A stretch of 64,000 nt of DNA from Orthonyx spaldingii (GCA_013397795.1 VZTJ01004014.1:571367-635366), one strand, 5' to 3'. Positions 46,580-61,900 are shown, counted from the first letter of the stretch. Program-made: numbers and translations. The notes: a model not told the origin generated them from the sequence alone.

Positions 46580-49500
46580 TTAATGGTGAGAATATACCCA
46601 AGGAGGGCATAGGCAAACCAGGACAGAGGAGATACGCCAAGACACAGCTGGAGATAAAGCTTTAAAGTGTCAAAGGAGGAGTTTGGCTTTCCAAAAGCAG
46701 AGAGATGATTTAATTTGTCTTGCACTGGCTATTTTTTTAACCCCTGTTTGGAGGGGGAGAATACGCATAGAATTCCATACTAAATGTAGGAGGCATGGGC
46801 ATCACTTGGGACAGCTGATAATGTAGTGGAGCTGTGTATCTGTGAATCATTCCACTGTGCTATTCTGGAAATGTTGCTGCTTTATCTTCCTCAGCATGCT
46901 TAGAAACCCCTGTCTGTCAGACCATGCTGCCCAGGCCAGAGGGGCAGCTGCAGCTGGGTGTGAGTAGGAGAGCCAGGATCTGGTGGGTGCACTGGGAGTG
47001 GAGGGGACCATGAAGTCCCTAACCACCAGAATTACTCCTGGGCATTGTTTTGCATTTGTTACATGGGAAGAAGTGTGTTTCACCTGTGGTATACCCTACC
47101 TTTGTCACTGTTCCTTCACTCCCTGTGCAGTTCTCTGATGGCAAACTTTTACAAACTGCACCTTTGCAGAGAGAAGATGTAATAACAGCGAAAAAGGTTG
47201 CTTCGCTGCTTCTATAGAGGAGCAGACTGGTCCTGTGATTTCATGTGAAAAAGTACATTTTTGAAATAAGTAAATGTTCAGAGTCGTTATTCATTCTTTG
47301 AATAAAATTGTTCTTTCTAAATAAGAAATGTATCTTTGGAGTGCATCTCCAGAAACCTTATAATAAGAAATACAGGAGGAAGGCCGCACTATGCATTTTG
47401 TCAGCATATGCAATCCTTTATGAAAAGAGACAGTCTGGGACAGAACTGGGATTCCTTTACGTACTTGTACATTTATCTTCTGTTCTAGTTCTAAAACAGA
47501 AGGACATAGAAAATTAAAAGTCAAACCCACCAATATTATTGATTTATAAGCAAAATGGAAGATTATATCCATAAGGTTTAGGAGATCTATGTTACATGAG
47601 ACCTAATGTTACCTGACCAACCTGATATGCTCACTATAGAGAATGATCAAAAGTATATTTTAGCTGTTGCATATAAGCGTGCGGTATGCAGGCACTGTAA
47701 TAACCTAGTACCTAAGTTTTGAAGCAAACTTTCTTTAAATTACTTATTAGTTAGCAGGAGTGGTTTAAGGGATTAAATACAGCAATATCAATGTGGTTTC
47801 AAGTTCTCCTCAAAAGGGGTTTTTGTTGTCTACTATGGAAGAACTACATTTGTGAACTTGCTTCTAATTTTCCACAGATTTCAAGAGGAAAAACTGTGAG
47901 AAGAGCAATATATTTTGATTCTGAAAATTTCAGAAGAAAATGATGGATTCAAACCTTTGCAACGCACCCACTGCAGTCCTTCAGGGGAAGTCCTGGTATA
48001 CTGTAGCACTAGCAACCTGCTAAGCCTAAGACTATCAAAGAAAAGCATCCAAAAATGGCCATTATTCAAAGAACAAGGTATTTTCAGGAATGAGCCTTTG
48101 CTGGAAAAAAAGAAAGAGCATTAAGTACACCCAGGTTTCTAAGCTAATGTGGATAGCTGGCTTTGTTTAGTGAAGCCAGAAAAACTTGCCCCTGTTGATG
48201 TTGTGACCATATGGCAACATGAGTCTTTGTGTGTGAAGAAATAAATGTCTTCTCCACTCATTAACATCAATTCTTGGTGAAGAAATTAAGAGATGGACAG
48301 ATTGTAGGTACCTGTATAAACACAGAAGCTCTCTAAACTCCTGTCAGCTGGAGAAGCCATTTCTTATAATTTTTTTATAAATCTCCAGCTTATCTTCATC
48401 TCACAGGTTTTAAGCTTTTTAAAAAAAGTTTTAACGATTTCTGTTTGGTTTTAATTATCTGCGGTCTAAAGCAAATCTGGTTTTTGACACATGAGAGTAT
48501 TCAGACCTTTTGGCAGTGATGGGGAGATGATAAAACAAAGTAATTTAATGTTTGGATTAAATAACCAGACCTGCCAAAAAAATTCCTTTGGGAGGTGGAG
48601 GAAGAGCAGTCTTCAGGCTTTTCTTCATCTATCATTGTGGCTGAGTGACAGATGAACACCTGTACCAGTGATGCCTGTGGCACCTCTGCTTTGCACCCCT
48701 CTGCACAGGGGCAGCCACCCTGGGCTCAGAAGCATAGAGGGGATGCAGGTCTCCCAAGCCTGGCCACAACATGGCCATGCTGCTAATGCAACCCCTGCAG
48801 AAGGATTAAAAGACCTTTTATATTTGAATTAACTCTACAAGGATATCTGAGGTATCTCATTTTAAAGTTTTTTAAAAAGTGTCTCAGCCATAAGCCTGAT
48901 CTTTCAATAATTTGCACAAGTACCATTCCCTGAAAAGTAGAGGTTTGTTATTATAAATGGTTGACAATGATTGGGGTTAAACTGTAAGCTGATCTGGAAT
49001 GTTTTTAATAAAGTGGCTATTATTTGCAGAAAACTGCTGAGTAAAGTTGTTATAATGCCACCCTATACCTAAAAATGCTGTCGTAGTGTTTTAAATAGTT
49101 AGGCACACATTTAACTGTGAGGTCTGGCAGAAGACACGCGCCAGTCAAACTCCAGCATGCAGCACTGGTACAAGTTAAACTCCACTTGTATGTGTGGCTG
49201 CTACAAGAACTGAAATTCCATCACAGTCAAACATGACTGCCTACAGTTTGCAACTGTATTTTCCAACTCCTAGTATTTCAAATGTCCCAAAGAACATCAA
49301 GATCCAGCAGCATGGTCTGAGGTTAAGAGTCTTAAATGCTTTGCATGGGAAATTGTCTTCCTGAGTTTCAGCAGACTGAAAATGTCCAGATATAAACTTC
49401 TAGCTGCAAAATTCTCAGCTGGGCTGGTTGACTTTTGCTTATGGAAACCTCATGTCTGGGAGCTGACCTCACTTGTATTACCTAAAGAAAAAGTCATTCT

Positions 49501-52500
49501 GGAAAAAAACCTTCTGCTAAGATTTTCTTCTGTGTGTCCTGACCTGGGGTTTTGAAATCATGGGCCAAATCCCAGCCATTACCTCAGGAAAACCCATAAA
49601 ACAGCTGCCGGTGTGAAAATTCCTATATTCTTTCCCACACTGCTCACCAAACAATTACTAGGAAACACAAATCACACTTCTGTTGGGATGTAAAATTTCT
49701 GACAGAACTACTGAGTTTCAAAAAAGCAATACATTTTCTTCCACCCCCACCAGAACAAGCAGAGCTTCTACCCCTTCAGCCTGATTGGGCAATACAGCTT
49801 TTACCACACTCTGGTCTCTTGCCAACCCCAGGAGCCCAGCAACTTATCTCCAGGCAGGTTAGGCCTTTTGGGTAACAGCCAAGCTCCCAAGTTCCCCAAG
49901 TAACCATTGGTTGCACCCAGGACAGCATATCATTTGATCTGCTCCTGGCTCTAACAAAATCTTCAAGCCCTTCCCAGAAGGGAAGGGCCTTTAAAAAACC
50001 CCCAAAACAACACAAAAAACCCAGACTGAAAACCAAACCCACAAAACCCCAAACCAAAACTGTTTTCAGGAGACAACAACTGGGAAAAAAAGGGAAAGGG
50101 TGTAAAGCTTACAAGCTTAAAAATTGATCTGTAGAGAATTGGAGGGAGACACCAAGCAGAGCATCCCCAAGAGCACCCACCAATTCTTGAAGCTGTCTAG
50201 AGAGGCAGTGGCCACCACTGGGTTGCTCTCTACAGGAATGTGAGAGGACTAGGTGTGGACACAGGCCACCAAGGTGCCTACACAGCTTTTTCCTCCTGAT
50301 GATATGTGAGACCAGTCTGGCCAGGGCCAGGAGGAGGCTGATGAGGAGCTCCTGTGATGATAATGCTGCCTTCTCCCTCTGTTCCCTGACACCAGGACAA
50401 GAAAGGTCTTCTACTATTAAGGGTGTAAATATCCCTTCAAACCCTCTGGCAGGACACACAGCAGCCTTTCAGTCCCAGGATTATCCCAGATGAACCCCCA
50501 TGTTATCATCCCATGAAGTCTATCATGTGGCTGCATGAAATGGTAGGACAGACTTCCTGTTTTCCTGCTCTGAGCTGGACAAAGCTGTCTGGGGAGAACT
50601 GGAAAAGGTAGATGTAGAGCTAAAAGCTCTCTTTTCCTGTCCATGACCCCATCTGATTTTGAGAGTGGGTATCAGCACTGGTGGCACCTTGATGGCAATG
50701 CAGAGCTGCCCAGAAGCAGCAGCTGCCTTTGAATATGAGCTCTGTAGAGGAATATGAACTCTGACAATGTAATGCCGAGGCTGGAGAACACCCTTCAAAT
50801 TGAAATCTTTTGTATTCAACAGAAAACTGTTCAAAATCCTTATCTGCATGGCTATTTAAGGCAAGTCTATCAAGTTGGACTTAACAGTGCTGTGCAGAAA
50901 CAATATAACTCACAGACTTCAGGTTACAGGGGAATAACCTTATCTTCCTCATAATGAGTTGTATCATATAATAGTGACATAACTCATTGGGTGACATGGC
51001 AATCGAAACCAAGAGGCTGTGCTCCTTTGCTGTAACAGGTGTTGTGCTGTAAATGCAAATTGTGCTTACAGGGTTTGGCTTCTCTGCAGACCTCTGTGGT
51101 TAGTTACTGCTGCTAAGTGCTAATACCTGGGAGCAAGGGTGGAACAGAGGGAACTCCAGCCTTTGTGCCTCCCCAAACACCGCAGGAACAGCACAGGACA
51201 CGCTGAGCCTCAAGCCCCAAATGCAAAGGATTGCGGTCAACTTGGGCTAGATCTCAAAGTAGTTCCTTTACAAAAGCCTTTAAAATGATCACTTGTTTTT
51301 TTATCTGCAGGCATTTGGCATACCCAGTACAACCAGCTAGCCATTCCCATAAAACATGAACAACAGAATTCAGAAATACGACTCGCATGAAAGGCTTTAG
51401 ATAAACCAAACAGGTGAACAAAAGCTCAGAGAGACCCTCTTTGGCTTGATAGCTCTCTTCATAGACAGGCTTTTGTTTAGGATCTTGGCATCTTGCAAGG
51501 GAATAAAAGGGATCTAATATATATGAAATCTAGATTTTTATTTCTTTTTTTAAAACATTTTTTAAACACTCCTAAGCACTGACTAGGTACAGATTACCTC
51601 ACCCACATCAAAGAATGGAAACGCAGCTATGTACAAAAAGCCCTTTTCATTGGAGAAAAACATTCCTTTCCAGTGTTTGCAAACACATCATTGTATTGAA
51701 TAATAGTCTTAAATTCATCAGCTAAAGCAAGCATTTGTAAAGTATGTGGGGAAACCTCAGTGGCAGATTGACTTAAGGTGTACAAGATCTAGGGCACCTT
51801 TCTTAAACTCCTTCTGGTATCTGTAAAAACTACAATTACACCTTTTTAATAATTTTTTGGTTTTTAACCAGGGCTTTGCAGACTCTATCCACTCTCCTCA
51901 AAACTCTCAGCTGGCTTTAAGCGAATGGTGTGCTTATTTTTGATGAACAACAGGGAAAACTTCTAACCAGCAGCATTACTTGGGTTTTTTTCTTTTGTGT
52001 TGGTTGTTGAAAGGTAGATTGTGAATGCAGACAAGCGAGCTATTCAAAGTCAGCTCTAGTATGGATTCACAGATCCAGCAGGAGTAGCAAAGGCCTTTTA
52101 ACAAATCCTGCAACATCCTATACAAAAGTTGAGAAGATAAATAAAGCTAACAATGTAATTTAATGGAAAAAGAACACATGCCAAGTCTATCACTGTCAGG
52201 AAACACAGGTTCAGAAATTTTGTGCCTTCCTTCCCCATATGTAGTAAATTAGGTTATCCATAAAATGGAAGACTTTGGAAGTCTTGAATGGCATAAAGCC
52301 ATGTTCGTAACCCAAAAAGTGGCATATGCCTTAATGTGAAGGTCTCACAGATAATTCTTCCTGAATTTTGGAATCTGATTGCTCAGAACAGGATGCTTTT
52401 CCTGGAAATTGTTGGTTTGATTCCAGTTTGGGCAGCAGCTGTCATTCAGCTTTGGCGGTTCAGCCACTACTACCCACCAGGGGAGATGTCCTGGCAGAGA

Positions 52501-55500
52501 AGGGGACACCATCCAGAAGATAAATGAAGCTGAGTCCTGCGGGACCTCCACAATAACCCAGAACCTCAGCATTGCCCCTGTTGTACATTACAGACCATCA
52601 CAAAGGCTGCATGAATTTTCTTGCTAAGCCACATAGGATGGTCACAAGAAGATGAGGCCATTTTAGGAAACAGAACCTGTAGAAGACAGGTACAAATGTA
52701 CATAGAGAGATGAGAATCAAGTGCACATAGAGACATGAGAATCCTTCCTTTCCTCAAGGCATCTCTCCCGGTCACATGCAGTTAATGGGAGCTTTGCTAA
52801 ATGAGTGATGTGTGGAAGCACTTCTGGTTTCCTCATCTGGCATAACAGTACATTAAACAGTAGCATAACAGCCTTTCCTTGATTACAGAGCTGATATGTG
52901 ATCCCACGTGGTGAAATTCTGTCCTAGTATAAATCTGACTGAATATTCCTGAATTTTGACTTAGATTGGATTAATTATTTTCAGGAATTGGCCAGATTTT
53001 GATGAGTTGTAAAGTATCACGGACTTGAGCATTTCTGGGTATTCTGTGAAAGACTTGTTTTGGCTTCAAACTTCCATATTTGTGTTCCTGAGATGATACA
53101 GTCAAAAAATCCTATAGAAGAGGTAACCAAATGTTCACCTTGTTAGAGATAAACCCTCACCATCTGTCCACCTTCTACAGAGTGAGAAGTTTGAGACAAA
53201 AACCACACCAGGGTCTCAGAGCTGCCCAAGTGCCATTATAAACCTGTGGTTCTACTGATCTTTTTCCCAGTAGCACTGCAAACGTAAGCATTTTATCCCA
53301 CTTGTAAAAATCTCTGGTGCTAGTTTCCTGCCCTCAGAGAAAATCTCAGGTTTGCAGGTATAACTTATGGGACTGTATGGTTGTGGGAATGAGTACCTAA
53401 GCACATCTATGAAGAAAGAAGAGTTGAAATTAAAAATAGGTCCAATTCAAAATTTTTGTTGCACTGGAGCTGCACAGGGTTGAGTTAGTATGTAGGAAAA
53501 TGTACAGTTCAACTTTTTCTGTTTAAGTTAATTCTGCCTTGCAAATGAATTTCAGAACTTTACTGGAAATAAAATTCTTATCCAGGCATATAGTAGACTG
53601 GTGGAATAATACTAATCCCCATCTCATTCTCTGACACTATTGAACAATGGCTCTTTTGTCTGATATTAGGATATTTAAGGAAGCTCATATATTAAGAGAA
53701 ATCTGTTGAAAACTGTGATGAGAGCTACATAATGCAGGTCTTCAGCTTCACTAGCACCAGAACCTGCAGATTCCTAAGAGCCAAGCAAAGTGCAGACATT
53801 TGGTGTCTGACTTGTATAAGCTCATGGAAAAGGTTTGCCTTGATTTTTCAAAATAAAAGTTTCTTCTACTTCCTAAGGAGACATCTGCATGATGCAATTG
53901 AATGCAAATCTGGAAACCTGTTTCAGCCCATCTCTTCTACATTGTGAAATCCAGCATTTACTAGTGGTATTTGGCATCATTAACAACTATTTTATGTACA
54001 CAAAACCTTTGGAAATCAGTGCAGCACTAGGTTTTAGTCCAAGACTTCAAAGCAAGACCATAGTGACATGTAGGGGAAGCATACCCAAATATAAACAACC
54101 CCAGGAAAACACAGGAAAACACTTCAGTTTTCTAATATTCCATTGCATGCTCAGGAACTGGCAGATATATTTATTATCTAATTGGGATGAGCTAACATCG
54201 ATGTTCCAGGGTCTGCTTTAGTGGTAATTTCAAATTCAGCATGCACAGAGGCAGAAAAATGTCACGAACTGCAACTTTCATTTATTTGTCAAGGAATAAA
54301 GGTCTGTAGAACAGAACAGCAAGATCTAGAATACCTGAAGATTACAAGCAGTGAAGGAATGGATTCACTGAAGCAGGCCTAAGGAAGCACAAACATTACA
54401 TCTTCTACCAGCAAAGCCTCTGCTTGCCCTTGAGACTTTCAACTCTGAAACTGCTGAGCTTGCTCCTGCCATCCTGATTGTGAATGACCCCTAAAGAGGA
54501 TATACAGCTGCTTGGTCCGTTCTGGAGGAGATAAATAAAGATCATTCTTCTTTTCCTTTTTTTTTTTTCTTGTAAACCTTTTCCCACTGAGTGGTTCTGG
54601 CTACTGACATCAGTTTCCTGAATTCTCTGCTCTTCAGCAGATAGGGGTCGTAGTTGGTGTACAGGTTCACAAATTCTGAGTAATTTCTAACCTCTGTCTC
54701 TTGAGCTGGAAAGGAAGAGATTAGGAAGCTGGACACTCTCTGCCTCTGAGGAATTTGGGGTAGGATTTACATCTATAGAAATCTCTCCCTGTAATGCCAC
54801 CATTAGTGGGGACCTCCAAAGTTAATGGAGGGTAAAACCCCAAACTACACGATTTTGGGCAAAAGTAGCAATGCTACTGGGATCAGCAGCACACAAAAAT
54901 ATACACACAGTATATTTTTGCCTTGACAGGCACAGAGAGAATTGGAGAGTTTACTCATTGATCTGGTGCAGCTGGTCAGACTAGTAATGATTGCTTTGGA
55001 AAACAGCTCTCAACCCTGCATTTTCTGCCACATACAGGTTGTGCTCTCTTATATTAAAAGCCACCACAAAGAACTCTCCAAAGCAGTGGCAACCAATATT
55101 ACGCCTCTTGCACAACCTAGGTAGTTTAAGTATGAAAAGTGAGGAGCTGCTGGCACCCTGCCGTGCTATCAGAGGAGAAAGTGGAGTTAAAGGATTTTCT
55201 GAAGGGCAAGGAGTTGTGTGGCAACATGCAGCACATGTGACCTGCCAACAAAAGTAATCAGTGGCACAAGCACATATCAGGCCATGGGGACAAAAATGGA
55301 GAACAGGGACAATAGCAGGAAGCCAGAACAGCCTTTGCAGCAGAAAAGGGGGGGAAAATTACATTCATCAAGTATCTCTATAGATTTGCTTTGTGAGAAT
55401 GTGAAACAAAGGGAAATGCTTTGATGCTCAGCTTTAAGGATCAGTAAAAGCATCCTGGGAATCATTGTAATTGTTATCCCTATGTTCCACTCAAACAATT

Positions 55501-58500
55501 AATTCCCTGCTTTCTCTTCACATTAGAAAGGAGTGATTTTGTGGCAAAAAAAACCAGGAGGCATTTCAATACAAATGATGCACAAAAAATGAAGCTGAAA
55601 GTCCAGTAATTATTGTTACTGTTAGGTGCATTTTAAGGTTTTAGTTAATAACAAACATCATTGCAGTGACTCCTACCAAACTAGCAAAGTCCTTACCCTC
55701 ATGAATGTGTGCATATGTGCATGCACATAGGTCTGTCATGATTTAAGGAATGCATAAGTGATTTTAATAGTTTTCAAGGACATGACTATACTTTTGATTA
55801 TGCCAGCATTGTACTGCTCATGACATCAGAGGATAAGTGCAAGTGCAAAAAAAAGGCTATGAGGCCACAGCATGAAGCTGCCTTTCTTGGTTAGCTAGTA
55901 GGGTATTTACCCAAACAAAATTTTAACAAAGAGAAAGGCTAGCAGGGACTTTTTGTGGTTGTTACTTTGAGAACATTAATACATGACTCGGCTTGAGAAA
56001 TCTGGAGGTTAATAACTTTGCTGTTAAGAAAAACTTGAAAAATGAGGTCAGATACAGTTCAAACTGGTTAAGATTCCCCAAGAATAAAGTTGCAAATACA
56101 AATAACCTGAAAGCCAAATATATTATTAATTACCTATCAGGGAGCTAAGGGGCACATAATATATGAAGATAATGAAAAACTATAGTAAACACACAGCATT
56201 AATTTATCATTTCATGGGCGGGGGGGGGACGACAGAAGGAGTAGGAACTCTATCTTTGCATAGACCATTATATAGAGATACTCCATTAAAATATATTAAT
56301 CTTTCTTATTCTAGCAAGAAATGCCAGAATAAAACTCCACTCTGATGGTGATACCCATTCACTGCAAGAATCTGTATCAAAGAAGACTACTTTCAATATT
56401 CTTTTGGTCTGTATTAAAACCAAATGGTCTGGGTTGTTAGCTCTACCCGGTTTGCTACAAGCTTGGGGAACATCACAACAGATATACATTTGATGTAACA
56501 TTTCTTCAGAAATTCAACACAGTTGACTGTATCTAACATAAAAAGATACAGGGATTATTTCCCGTATCAATGATGGTAATTTAAAATGACAGTCCGTGAA
56601 CTTACATTTTATTGCCTTGTGAAATTGAACTAGAATGAAGCCAAACTCTGAGTTTATCTGATATTTGATGATAAATCTCTTATCTTTCAAAATCAAATGC
56701 CATATTATACTTATTTAGATGTACTTATGTTTTTCTAAGTCACAAAAAATGATGCTTTTTGTTTACACTCACATCTATTCTATATAATTAGAACATTGGT
56801 GATGAAAAAACTTGTATAAGCCCTAGACATATTCAGAGAGCAAATTTAGCATCCTTATTTTTGATAAAAATCGATTATGTAATTATTTCACAGAGATGAA
56901 GGATTACTGATCCTGGTCTTTTTATATCTACATATTTTAAAGGATCACTGGAGCAGGATCACTGCTCTTACTAGACCCAAAAGTATCATGTCTGTAATGT
57001 TTTAAGTGGAAGCCTGGAGCTATACTCCAATGAAGACACAACAGATCCCACCTTTCAGGCTGGAGATAAGGTGATAGTTGAAAAAAATACAAGTGATGAA
57101 AGGAGAATGAAAATCACTTTCTTTGTAGTCTGAAGAGGGTGGCAGGAAAATTTGTTTCAGGAGACAAGTAAACAAAGGAAGGGCCTCCAGAAAAATGAGT
57201 GTGAGGAAGATAATGGTGCACATCCATCCCTGAGTCTCAACTAGACTTTGAAGTAGGACCAGCGAAGTCCCTTCATTTCCCTAGGCACATTAGCTCAGGC
57301 GGAGAAACTGGAAAGAATCTGGTTGCCCTGACTTTAAAAAAAGTGCAGATATAAGGTGATCTCCAGAAGCAGTGCAATTCCTTCACAGTAGTATCAAATG
57401 TAGGTCCATTTTTTTTATCCCTTTCATATTTTCAAATGCCAGCATTCCAATGCCCAGATTGTATGTGTGCATGTAGTTATCAGGATGCAACAACACCAGA
57501 TTTATACCTCAAGATCCATCTGTTTCCAGCCTAAAATTCTTGCCTGAAAGGTATTGGAAGTCAGGAAGAAAAGATGCCAAACCCACTGTATCTTCAGTTC
57601 CCTACTTAAACACAAACATCCACAACAGTTTCACAATATTTTACACTCATCAGGATCTTGGGCAGCTAGACATGGGGAAATTTCTAGAACCCTTCCAGAG
57701 TGGCAGAGCTGCAGCCTGCTTTCATCATCTCCTCCCCCAAAACCGTGGTGATCCTGCCTTTTGAGGCAGAGGCAGCCCAGTCTTCTATAATCTTCCTTTT
57801 TTGTTCAAGACTTGCACAGCTCTGTAAGGACCACTCCCAGCCCGGCTGCTCTGTGGTTATCCCTTGTGACCATGTCAGGTTTCCACCTCATCAAGTAAAT
57901 AAACAAATAAACATGTTCACAGTGACACATGCTAAAAGTTCACCTTTTTGATTAAAGGAAGGAGAGGATCTGACATTATCGCCTAGTCTGGCATGGAAAG
58001 CTTCCAGAACAAGCTCTGGCTTTGCCTCACCCATTCTTTGAAAAGGGGATTTGTCTGTTTCAATCGGACTGAAGCAATTCCTGACTGTAACAACTCTGTG
58101 TGTGGCAGAACCAACCTAAATTTATTCCCAGTGAAGTGGTTGCTAATGCATCCTTTGACCATGTGATGAAATAAGCAGATAAGACAAACTTCACTTCAGT
58201 ACGATTCTGCTACTTTTTTATCTGGATTTAGGAGCTTGTCAGGCTGATATAACCAGCAGGCAGAAGAGCATATGAAGAATATGACTGGAAGGTTATATAT
58301 TCTGCAAACTGTCAGGTCAACTCGCATGAGCATGATGCTGGAGCTCTGAAGAAGCATTGAGAAACCACCCAAAAAGACTGCTTCAGAGGCAGTGAAGTTC
58401 TGGACTCATATCTAAACCCAAAACTTGATAAAATATAGATTTGGATATTTTCTACCTGGCGTGGAGGCTGCTTCTGTTCCACAGTTTAAATGCACACCCA

Positions 58501-59513
58501 ATTAAGGAAGTTGTAGTGTGACAGCCTGTGCCAGAATGCAAAGCTCTACCAGAGCTGCAGATTGAGCATTTATAAAAAAGAGCAAGGCAAAAAGCACAGT
58601 ATAAGTATCCAGTTATTGAGGTGCCAAATAACTTTATATTAATTCCTTGTGCACGAATGTCAAATGCTTTTAGTATCTGGCCAGTTATTTTCCAGTTTAT
58701 TAAAGTGTCCAGCTTGGTAAATGAAAGATCTAAAAAAAACCTAATGAGAGAGGGAAAAAAGATCACCGTGACAGTGTACATTTTGGGGAAGAGACTTGAG
58801 GACCAAAGGTAATGACCAAACCAGCCAACAAAACCTACCCAGATGGGAGTTATTGGATAAACCTGGTATGAATAAGGCCAAAATCCTACAGAGAGCTTTG
58901 CACTTGCTCAGCTTAAAAGTATGTAAGTTGTCTATTTGCTGCCATTGTTCCTTGGGTATACTTGCAATTCTACTACCCCGGAAGTACAAAAGTGTTTGTT
59001 GGCACAAGTGTAGGAATGAAATCAAACCCATGCAGAGAATGTGTCACAGGATCTGGTCCTGACAGAGTCCTAAGGTAAGACAAATGAACAACAAGAAAAA
59101 ATCTTCCATGAAAAGAGCAAGGATATAGACGAAGATATACCAGCAGGATGAATACATTTTAGTAATGAAAGAGACCAATATACAAGTAAGGTACATGAAA
59201 AATTACTTGCTGAATAGACAGCTAAACTTCTTTTAACCATAGTTAAATATCTAGTATCATGCACAGTCAATTTATTTAGGCTGCCATTTCAGTTTCATTT
59301 GCTTAGTTGCACTATTCTGTTTATTTAAAAATACTGCACTAAGTAATAAAAAGCTAAACCAACCTATACTGTCCCTTTCAACTATATTTATGTCTCTTCT
59401 ACCTGGATTTGCACAGCTGTCATGTACTCAGTTGCTTATGACTGACAGCTGAAACTCAAAAGATTTGCTATAAATGAGTGCTCAACACTGGGGCTTGGAA
59501 AACATTGTCTTCA
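46580..59513. other. Unassigned non-coding sequence
   Basis: About 13 kb of unique-looking DNA with no recognised gene or transposon. Small items: GC-richer 49740-50720 with frames of 116 and 108 codons on minus and no domain; a near-duplicated 22-base piece at 52697-52743; a G-run at about 56220-56228. The rest is AT-rich. Confidence 0.45.
52697..52743 (+). repeat. Imperfect 22-24-base tandem duplication
   Basis: TGTACATAGAGAGATGAGAATC is followed by GTGCACATAGAGACATGAGAATC. Confidence 0.9.
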
Positions 59514-59864
59514 TTACTTAATAGACATTTTACTCCTTGCAAAACGAAGAATAAAACGGTTGATAATAAATGAGTCTCTCAAAAATATCTTGTATTTGAC
59601 CTGCTGCACAGAAGCGTAGACAAAGGAGAACTCTCCTGACGAATCATCCCAGGTATTTTTCTTTAGTGCAAGTTTGAGAGAAACCGGCTCCTTGTTCCTG
59701 CAGCTCCTCCTGCTGCACAAGCAGCAGAGTTGCAGGGGAAAAAAAGAAGAGCGGCTCCTCGCTCTCTGTGCTGGGAGAAATTGCCAAGACCAGTCATTTT
59801 CCCGAGCTGAATGAAATGTTTCGCCATTTAATAAAGGGAGAAGCCTGAAAATATCTGCAGCCAT
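59514..59864 (-). other. Open frame, 116 codons, minus strand
   Basis: Starts at ATG 59864 (MAADIFRLLPLLNGETF) and crosses a GC-richer patch at 59680-59800. It is Arg/Ser/Phe-rich with no recognised motif. The patch might be a small exon or promoter; I do not call a gene. Confidence 0.12.
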
Positions 59865-61900
59865 AAAATAGTGCAGTTATATACCACTAGTCCTTATGGA
59901 AGAAAAAATGTTGCCTTCTGGCTTGAAGGCATGTTACATACTCTGTGATGATCCTATAGCAAGAAAAAAATACAGCAAAATGCACTGATAATTACAGTGA
60001 TATACACATTAGTCAGTACCAGTCCAAACACTTAGTTTCACAGCATTCTGATGACTAATTGAAAAAACAACTCAAAAATCAGCATCCATATTAGAGCTAT
60101 TGACCTTACAATAAATGTTATCATGATCTGTGGAACCCCAAATGTTGATGCTTCTACCCAGTCAGCACTTTGAATCCAGTTAAGTTTCAGTTCACAACCT
60201 GCATCTAGGAAACAACAGGATCTGAGAAGTTTGCCTCTCAATTAGCACCATGATTTCTGCTCTATTTGAGAAACAGCAGACCCATGGACCTTTTTTTTTT
60301 AACATTTAAATTCATTTTAATGGAAAGATGGTGAAAGTGTTGAGCTGCCAGTCCTGAAGACTGGCATGTACTATTTGCCCAGAGAAAAAAAAGTATCCAA
60401 AAACGAGCCTCAGCTTTGACATAGGATATTACAAAATTTTCATCAAATTAGTTTTTCTTTTGGAAAATGACATATAAAGCTACTGATGCAGGAAATCTAA
60501 AACACTGCCGATAGCTCAGGTTTTCCCGTCTTACATGTCTTCCTGAGATGTTCAAATATGTAGAAACCCTCTTCATTCCTGTTAGTCTGAAGTCCTCACA
60601 TAAGCATTATTTCTGTGATAGAGCTTGCAACGCTTTCGTTCTCCAGTGCCATCATGCAACATTATCGTCTTTACCAGGATGCTGCTGGTGCATGATGAGT
60701 TTCTCTGCAGTCAGTAGTATCTGTTGACCTATTTTTGCCTCCTTCTTCTTCTTCACAGGTCTACAAATTCTAATTTAAATTCTAATTAAAATGGCTCCTC
60801 GACTGCTGTATAACTGGGCATAGTCATCCCACCAGAGGCACAGAAGAAGAGATATACAATGCTAACTATATAATTTTTTCTGCTGGTTTTGTTGTATTTA
60901 TTAACCACTCAGCACTTTAATGTTTTCATCTATTAATGAGATTTAAATAGAAAATGCACCTGTAAAACTGCAAGGGGAGGGTGCATTTTCAAAATCTGGA
61001 GCTAAATTGTTTCATACACAGCAAGCTGAGGAATATTTAAATGGAAAGATGACTCTTTCACTCTAAATAAGACCAAACTCTAAGTACACTTTCATTAACA
61101 GCCCCTGGAGAGAGGCATGATAGAAATCATACACAAAGTATTCACTGAAAAAGATAACAGAGACTGACAATGCATACGGCTCCCAACTGTATGCTACCCT
61201 CTGAATGTGTGTCCCTCTCAGTTCTGTTGGTGGAAGAAAATATAAGGGCATTTTCTACCATCTATGCAATCCCCCTGGTTCACTTGAATTGCCTTGCTCA
61301 ACAGCTTAAGTTAAGCCATCAGACTTTGCACTGATATGGCCACAGAGTGTTCAGGTGCCCTTACACCAGTGATATCTGACACGGAGGTGATAAGAAACCC
61401 TAGGATAAGAGGTGTGGTGAAAAGGCATTAGCTCTAACCCATTTGTCAAATGAACAAATGTTTTAGGCTTAGGTTTACTGTTGTGATGGACAAATGTCAC
61501 ATGTTCCTACCAACTATTGGTTATACAGATGGGTAAGATAAATGGAGAAGCATAGGCAAGGAAAATGAGGCTGTAGGCCACTTCCTATTTGTTCTGGGTG
61601 CTAGTTAAGAAATACTGAACTTTGTCCAACAGTCAGCCAGCAACACCAGTAGCGTCAAAGAAGTGGATGGGTAAGGATGTCCCTGGTGCAACAATGGATT
61701 CTCTGTCTAGCTTAGCGTTTGAAAACACAGTGAGGACCTGCAGTGTCCTATGTGAATCCACAAACATCACATACATGAAAGCATCTTAGACTGTCACACG
61801 GGGGTTTGCACGCAGCGATTCCCAGTGCCATTGTGTCCCATCTTTCCCTGCTCACCAGGCTTCCCTAAAGGGCCACAGCACGGCAAAACCCACTCAGCAG
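59865..61900. other. Unassigned sequence with possible regulatory content
   Basis: The part at about 60480-61030 is evenly composed with many TAAT/ATTA words and lacks repeats. It holds an acceptor-like site at 60736-60759 and a direct repeat of AAATTCTAATT at about 60764-60787. Confidence 0.35.
60736..60759 (+). other. Isolated splice-acceptor-like site
   Basis: TTGCCTCCTTCTTCTTCTTC then ACAG, with a branch-point-like CTGTTGAC about 18 bases upstream. It is a good 3' splice-site consensus, but the sequence after it has no long open frame (a 10-codon ATG frame at 60791). Confidence 0.2.
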
